A DNA stretch of 10,273 nucleotides from Hyphomicrobiales bacterium (GTDB taxonomy: Bacteria > Pseudomonadota > Alphaproteobacteria > Rhizobiales > Xanthobacteraceae): contig JACQTM010000071.1 in the NCBI GenBank assembly GCA_016210825.1, positions 1 to 10,273 on the forward strand, in the 5' to 3' direction. The notes under the pieces are model-generated. The model saw only the letters and a program-made list of their open reading frames with translations. It was not told the origin of the DNA and did no database searches. Below are positions 6,046-10,273 of the stretch, one piece after another (the first letter of the stretch is position 1; each line of letters starts with the position of its first letter). The translations under genes and the position numbers were made by a program.

Positions 6046-7866
6046 GTGAATTCGCCGCAACGCAACGCAAAGCTATCCGCCGCAATGCGCGAGGACGCCG
6101 CACCCGGCGCCCTCGAACGTCCCCTGCAGTCAGGCGCAAATGCCGCGGCATTCGGCAGCGATGTCGTTGCGGAAATATTGCGCGCGCTCGCGCTTCCCTA
6201 CATCGCGCTCAATCCCGGCGCGAGCTACCGCGGCCTGCACGACAGCCTGGTGAATTTTCTCGGCAACGAAACGCCGCAGATCCTGCTCTGCTTGCACGAG
6301 GAAGCGGCGATCGCGATCGCGCACGGCTACGCCAAGGTCACGGGGCGCGCAATGGCGGTCGCGGTGCATTCCAATGTCGGCTTGTTCCACGCCACCATGG
6401 CGATGTTCAACGCCTGGTGCGACCGCATGCCGATAATCGTGCTCGGCGCCACGGGCCCCGTGGATGCGCCCAAGCGGCGGCCGTGGATCGACTGGATTCA
6501 CACCGCGCGCGATCAAGCTTCGGTCGTGCGCGGCTTCGTCAAATGGGACGATCAGCCGGCCTCGCCCGCCGCGGCTCGCGAGGCGGTGATGCGCGGCGCC
6601 TGGCTCGCCAACACCGCACCGAAGGCCCCGGTTTATATCGTGCTCGATGCCGAAATGCAGGAGGCAAAACTCGCCGAGCCGTTGCCGCCGCTTGATACGG
6701 AGCGCTTCGTTCCGCCCATCAGCACCGCTCCATCTCCCGAACATGTGAAACAAGCTTCCGCGCTTTTGCACGGCGCGAAGCGGCCCATCATTCTCGCCGG
6801 GCGCGTCTCGCGCGACATCGGCGCGTGGAATTCGCGCGTTGCGCTCGCCGAAAGTCTCAATGCGCGCGTGGTCACCGACATCAAGGTGGGCGCGGCCTTC
6901 CCGACCGATCATCCGCTTCACGTTGGCGCGCCGGCCTTCCTTGCCCCAACACCCGACGCGTTGGAAGCCATCAACGCGGCGGATGTGATCTTGAGCCTCG
7001 ATTGGGTCGATCTCGCCGGAACGCTGCGATTGGCGAAGGCGCCTGCACCAGGCGCGATCGTGATCCAGGTTTCGCTTGATCATCATCTCCACAATGGCTG
7101 GAGCATGGATTACCAGGGGTTGCCGCCAGTCGATCTCTTCATCGCTACCGACCCCGATATCGCGGCACGTGAGTTCTGCGGTGTACTTGGCGCGAACGTG
7201 AAGCCCGTCAATCATCAGACGGCGATAAAATCTTTCGCACGCCTGCCCGATGGCGCATTGACCGTGGAGCATCTTGCGCACGCGTTAAGAGAAGCGGCCG
7301 GATCGCGCGCAGTCTCGCTGATGCATCTGCCGCTGTCCTGGAATGGGTCATGGTGGCCGTTCCACCATCCGCTCGATTATCTTGGCTCCGACGGTGGCGG
7401 TGGCGTCGGCGGCGGCCCGGGGATTTCGGTCGGCGCGGCGCTGGCGCTCAAAGGATCCGGCCGGCTGCCTATTTCGATTTGCGGCGACGGCGACTTCCTC
7501 ATGGGCGCGACCGCCATTTGGACGGCGGCGCATTACCGCATTCCCCTGCTTCTGGTGGTCGCCAACAACCGCTCGTTCTACAATGACGAGGTTCATCAGG
7601 AGCGCGTGGCGCGGATGCGCGGCCGTCCGGTCGAGAACAAATGGATCGGACAACGGATTTCCGATCCCGATATTGATCTCGCCGCGCTGGCGCGCGCGCA
7701 AGGGGCGAAAAGCTTTGGCCCGGTCGATAAGGCGACCGATCTTGCCGGCATATTCGCGAATGCCATTGCCGCGGTCGATAACGGCGCGGTCGCCGTCGTC
7801 GACGTACGTGTCGAACCGGGTTATGGCGCTGCGATGGCCGCAGCCGTCGCGCGCAAGAGTGAGTGA
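6046..7866 (+). CDS. Thiamine-diphosphate enzyme, benzoylformate decarboxylase-like
   Basis: This 606-residue enzyme has the three-domain layout of the pyruvate oxidase/decarboxylase family. The N-terminal pyrimidine-binding domain (about 38-205) carries catalytic Glu85 in LHEEAAIAIAHGYA. A middle domain spans about 225-385. The diphosphate-binding domain (about 405-595) has GDG at 480-482 and NN at 507-508, the metal/ThDP motif. His108 in VAVHSN lies 23 residues after Glu85, as His70 and Glu47 do in benzoylformate decarboxylase, and VKWDDQPAS matches that enzyme's next segment. The position of its Ser26 appears to be Ala59 or Ser60, so the substrate may differ. The likely reaction is decarboxylation of a 2-oxo acid; acetolactate-synthase-like chemistry is the alternative. 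The start is GTG 6046 after an in-frame stop (6040-6042), with GGAGG 11 bases upstream. It is the first gene of a transporter operon. Confidence 0.85.
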   Translation: MNSPQRNAKLSAAMREDAAPGALERPLQSGANAAAFGSDVVAEILRALALPYIALNPGASYRGLHDSLVNFLGNETPQILLCLHEEAAIAIAHGYAKVTGRAMAVAVHSNVGLFHATMAMFNAWCDRMPIIVLGATGPVDAPKRRPWIDWIHTARDQASVVRGFVKWDDQPASPAAAREAVMRGAWLANTAPKAPVYIVLDAEMQEAKLAEPLPPLDTERFVPPISTAPSPEHVKQASALLHGAKRPIILAGRVSRDIGAWNSRVALAESLNARVVTDIKVGAAFPTDHPLHVGAPAFLAPTPDALEAINAADVILSLDWVDLAGTLRLAKAPAPGAIVIQVSLDHHLHNGWSMDYQGLPPVDLFIATDPDIAAREFCGVLGANVKPVNHQTAIKSFARLPDGALTVEHLAHALREAAGSRAVSLMHLPLSWNGSWWPFHHPLDYLGSDGGGGVGGGPGISVGAALALKGSGRLPISICGDGDFLMGATAIWTAAHYRIPLLLVVANNRSFYNDEVHQERVARMRGRPVENKWIGQRISDPDIDLAALARAQGAKSFGPVDKATDLAGIFANAIAAVDNGAVAVVDVRVEPGYGAAMAAAVARKSE

Positions 7867-8741
7867 GCGCCATCATGGTCGTTGCTTCCACCGCTCGTAC
7901 CGACCTATCGCTGCAAGCGAAGAACGCCGATGGCATTCTCGTTGTCGATGACATCGTCAAGCAATTCCCAACCCCGGAAGGCATCATCACGGCGGTCGAT
8001 CACATTTCCTTCGCGGTCGCGCCCGGCGAGTTTTTCTCGGTCATCGGACCGTCCGGCTGCGGCAAATCCACCCTGTTCAACGTCATCGGCGGGCTGCTTG
8101 ACGGCTATGATGGTCGCGTCACCGTGGCTGGCGATATCGTGCGCGGGCCGCACGCATCTATCGGTATGGTGTTCCAGGAAGAATCCACTTTTCCCTGGCG
8201 CACAGTAAGCGAGAACGTCGCCTTCCCGCTCGAGATCGCCGGCATGTCAAAGCGTGTGCGGCTCGATCGTGCCCGGCATTTTATCTCGCTCGTCGGTCTC
8301 GACGGTTTCGAGAACCGCTATCCAGCCGAGCTGTCCGGCGGCATGCGCCAGCGCGTATCGATGGCGCGTACGCTCGCATCGGAGCCGAAGATATTGCTGA
8401 TGGACGAGCCGTTCGCCGCCCTCGACGAGCAGACCCGGCTCCTGCTCGGCGACAAAGTGCTGCAGATCCAGCAGCAGCTGAAGCAGACGATGCTGCTAAT
8501 CACCCACAACATCACCGAGGCGGTGCAATTGTCCGACCGTATCCTGGTGATGACTTACCGGCCGGGAAAAATTAAGCGTGTCGTCGACATCGATCTACCG
8601 CGCCCGCGCACTTCGGAAATCGTCGGCAGCGACGCCTTCGGCCATTATGTCGCGCAGATCTGGAGCGACCTGCGCGAGGAAGCAAGCCGCGGCTTGCGCG
8701 ACGACGAGAGCCGCACCCTTCATGCCGGAGCGCGCCGATGA
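7863..8741 (+). CDS. ABC transporter ATP-binding protein, NitT/TauT type
   Basis: This is the ATPase that powers an importer of the nitrate/sulfonate/taurine class (SsuB/TauB/NrtD-like). The 292 residues show Walker A GPSGCGKST (62-70), Q-loop Gln105 in GMVFQEE, signature LSGGMRQR (157-164), Walker B ILLMDEP (177-183), D-loop ALD (186-188) and the switch His215. All catalytic residues are present. The N-terminal 25 residues before the domain and the polar tail after about 255 are normal for the class. The GTG start at 7863 overlaps the preceding stop in GTGA, which implies translational coupling; an ATG at 7875 is the alternative. The following permease overlaps by ATGA. Membership of the class is sure; the solute cannot be read from this subunit. 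Confidence 0.93.
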   Translation: MSAIMVVASTARTDLSLQAKNADGILVVDDIVKQFPTPEGIITAVDHISFAVAPGEFFSVIGPSGCGKSTLFNVIGGLLDGYDGRVTVAGDIVRGPHASIGMVFQEESTFPWRTVSENVAFPLEIAGMSKRVRLDRARHFISLVGLDGFENRYPAELSGGMRQRVSMARTLASEPKILLMDEPFAALDEQTRLLLGDKVLQIQQQLKQTMLLITHNITEAVQLSDRILVMTYRPGKIKRVVDIDLPRPRTSEIVGSDAFGHYVAQIWSDLREEASRGLRDDESRTLHAGARR

Positions 8742-9511
8742 GCGGCCTTTCGGCAATCGCGAAGCTTCGCTATGCGCCCGCTATCGTCGGCATCGCGGCA
8801 CTGGCGCTGGCGCTGCTCGTCATGGAATTCCTGATCCGCGTCGACGTCCTCAATCGTTTCATCATTCCGATGCCGACGCAGATTTTCGAGGCCTTCGAGC
8901 GCGTCATCGTCGAAGAGGATGTGCCCGCGCGTTTCCTGCTAACCACGCGGGAGGCGGCGACCGCGATGGCGCTGCTCACCGTGACCGGGGTCGCGATCGG
9001 CGCCCTGCTGCATCGGGTGACTATACTGCGGCTTGCTTGCGAAACTTGGATCGCCGCCTTCGCCTCGGCGCCGATCGTGCTGATGTATCCGCTCTTCCTC
9101 GTCATCTTCGGGCGCAACTCGACCACCATCATCATGATGGGCTTCATCGCCGGCCTGCCGCCGGTGATCCTCAAAACCATCGAGGGGCTCGCCAGCACAA
9201 GGCGCGTGCTTATCGATGTCGGGCGCAGCTTCAATCTCACGCAGCGCCAGCTGTTTTGGAAAATCCTCTTCCCCGCCGCCCTGCCGACCATCTTCGTCGG
9301 CCTGCGGCTCGGACTGATCTTCGCGCTGATCAATATCGTCGGCGTGGAGTTTCTGATCAATTTCGGCGGCCTCGGCCAGCTGATCAACGATCTCGCCGAA
9401 CGCTACGACCTTGCCGGCACCTATGCCGCGATCGTCTTCGTCATCCTGGTCAGCGTCCTTTTCTTTGCCCTCACCGAGCGGGTGGAACGATGGCTGAGAC
9501 CGGCCGACTGA
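8738..9511 (+). CDS. ABC transporter permease, NitT/TauT type (first of two)
   Basis: A 257-residue inner-membrane protein of the SsuC/TauC/NrtB permease class. It has a first membrane helix at about 13-33, further helices at about 75-92, 105-125, 130-147 and 186-204, and a last one at about 228-247. The cytoplasmic EAA loop that docks on the ATPase is about 157-190 and contains VGRSF (161-165) and FPAALP (178-183). The start ATG overlaps the ATPase stop (ATGA) and GGAG (8727-8730) lies 7 bases before it. The next permease gene begins inside its 3' end. With only one ATPase gene and two unlike permeases, the pore is probably a heterodimer. Confidence 0.92.
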   Translation: MSGLSAIAKLRYAPAIVGIAALALALLVMEFLIRVDVLNRFIIPMPTQIFEAFERVIVEEDVPARFLLTTREAATAMALLTVTGVAIGALLHRVTILRLACETWIAAFASAPIVLMYPLFLVIFGRNSTTIIMMGFIAGLPPVILKTIEGLASTRRVLIDVGRSFNLTQRQLFWKILFPAALPTIFVGLRLGLIFALINIVGVEFLINFGGLGQLINDLAERYDLAGTYAAIVFVILVSVLFFALTERVERWLRPAD

Positions 9512-10273
9512 CCCGCGCGCCCGCGCTGCCGATGCTGCCGCCGGTCGCGGCGGTGCGCATCGTTATCATCGTGACGATCCTTGTGATCTGGGAGGCACTT
9601 GCGCGTTCGGGGCTGCTTTACCAGGACGTCGTGCCTTCGTTGTTCACGATCTCGGCCGCGCTGATCGCGACACTTTTGAGCGCCGAGTATTACTGGAACC
9701 TCGGCTGGACCGCGTTCGAAATCGCAACCGCGCTCGCCATCGGCGGATCGAGCGGCCTCGTCGTCGGCCTCGTGCTTGGCGGCAACCGCTTCCTCGGTAA
9801 GGCTTTCGAGCCGTATCTCTACTATCTCGGGCCGACGCCGAAGATCATCTTTTTTCCGATCATGATCATGTGGTTCGGGGTCGGGCCGTCATCCAAGGTG
9901 GCGCTTGGCGCACTATCGGCGTTCTTCCCGATCGCGCTCAGCGTCGCCGCCGGCATGCGCCAGATCGATACCGTGCTCATCCGAGTTGGCCGCAGCTTCC
10001 GGGCGAATAGTTGGCAGATGGCAATGAAAATCTACCTGCCGGCGATGCGCCACCCGATCATCAACGGCGTGCGTCTCGGCTTCGGCGTCGCCTTAATCGG
10101 CACGTTGCTCGCCGAGACCAAACTGTCCAACCGCGGCATCGGCTTTCTCATCATCCAAGCCTACAGCATCTTCGACATGCCACGGATGTACGCCATGCTC
10201 ATCGTGCTGTTCGTGCTCGCGATCGGCGCCAACGCCCTGATCGGCCGCCTCGGCGGCCTGGACACCATAAGGC
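9490..10273 (+). CDS. ABC transporter permease, NitT/TauT type (second, cut by window end)
   Basis: An open frame from ATG 9490 runs through the right edge without a stop, giving 261 residues; usual family length is about 250-280, so little is missing. The sequence has a first membrane helix at about 20-38 and helices at about 75-97, 115-133, 135-155 and 195-210. An EAA loop contains VGRSF (166-170) and YLPAMRHP (182-189), and a final helix lies at about 234-250. It overlaps the first permease gene by 22 bases in a different frame, with GGTGG just upstream as ribosome binding site. It shares the fold and loop motif with the first permease but is clearly divergent, not a recent copy. A periplasmic binding-protein gene would be expected next, outside the window. 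Confidence 0.9.
   Translation, partial: MAETGRLTRAPALPMLPPVAAVRIVIIVTILVIWEALARSGLLYQDVVPSLFTISAALIATLLSAEYYWNLGWTAFEIATALAIGGSSGLVVGLVLGGNRFLGKAFEPYLYYLGPTPKIIFFPIMIMWFGVGPSSKVALGALSAFFPIALSVAAGMRQIDTVLIRVGRSFRANSWQMAMKIYLPAMRHPIINGVRLGFGVALIGTLLAETKLSNRGIGFLIIQAYSIFDMPRMYAMLIVLFVLAIGANALIGRLGGLDTIR

Noticed and set aside
6035..6049. Five-codon frame ATG-GAT-AGA-CCG-TGA overlapping the GTG start of the thiamine-diphosphate enzyme
   Set aside because: The GGAGG touches this ATG directly, leaving no spacer for initiation, so a coupling leader peptide is unlikely.
6130..7281. A 383-residue minus-strand frame inside the thiamine-diphosphate enzyme gene
   Set aside because: It is a GC-rich antisense shadow. 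The plus strand carries the full catalytic motifs of a known family across the same region.

Overview
The window looks like chromosomal DNA of a high-GC alphaproteobacterium of the order Hyphomicrobiales (Bradyrhizobium/Rhodopseudomonas-like). The clues are a paired GC-rich palindromic repeat of the type common in those genomes at the left edge, a typical tRNA-Glu, an exact match to the alphaproteobacterial EcfG stress promoter, GTG starts, and a NitT/TauT-type transport operon. This placement is inference from style and motifs; no search was run.

Left part (1-1661): two inverted copies of the palindromic repeat (11-102), a tRNA-Glu(TTC) with its own promoter, a convergent gene for a FlK-like hotdog thioesterase, and a divergent gene for a secreted protein very rich in tyrosine. 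A hairpin separates that gene from the next, convergent operon. I see nothing in 103-226.

Middle (1634-4942): a two-gene minus-strand operon encodes two related MinD/ParA-type P-loop proteins, one with an intact signature-lysine Walker A and one with a degenerate motif. Upstream of it, on the plus strand, lies an unlisted 34-residue membrane-protein gene with a good ribosome binding site. It sits behind a perfect GGAAC-N16-CGTT promoter, so it is probably part of the general stress response. An MltB-family lytic transglycosylase with a twin-arginine-like export signal follows.

Right part (4946-10273): a LysR-type regulator is divergent from an operon of four genes that overlap by 4, 4 and 22 bases. 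The order is a thiamine-diphosphate enzyme resembling benzoylformate decarboxylase, an ABC ATPase, and two different NitT/TauT-type permeases, the second cut by the window edge. A 7-bp dyad with T-N11-A spacing lies just before the regulator gene and is a likely autoregulatory and operon-control site. The simplest reading is inducer-controlled uptake of a small organic acid, probably a 2-oxo acid, and its thiamine-dependent cleavage. The substrate-binding protein is not in view. The strongest candidates for something undescribed are the stress-promoter small membrane protein and the paired P-loop ATPases.
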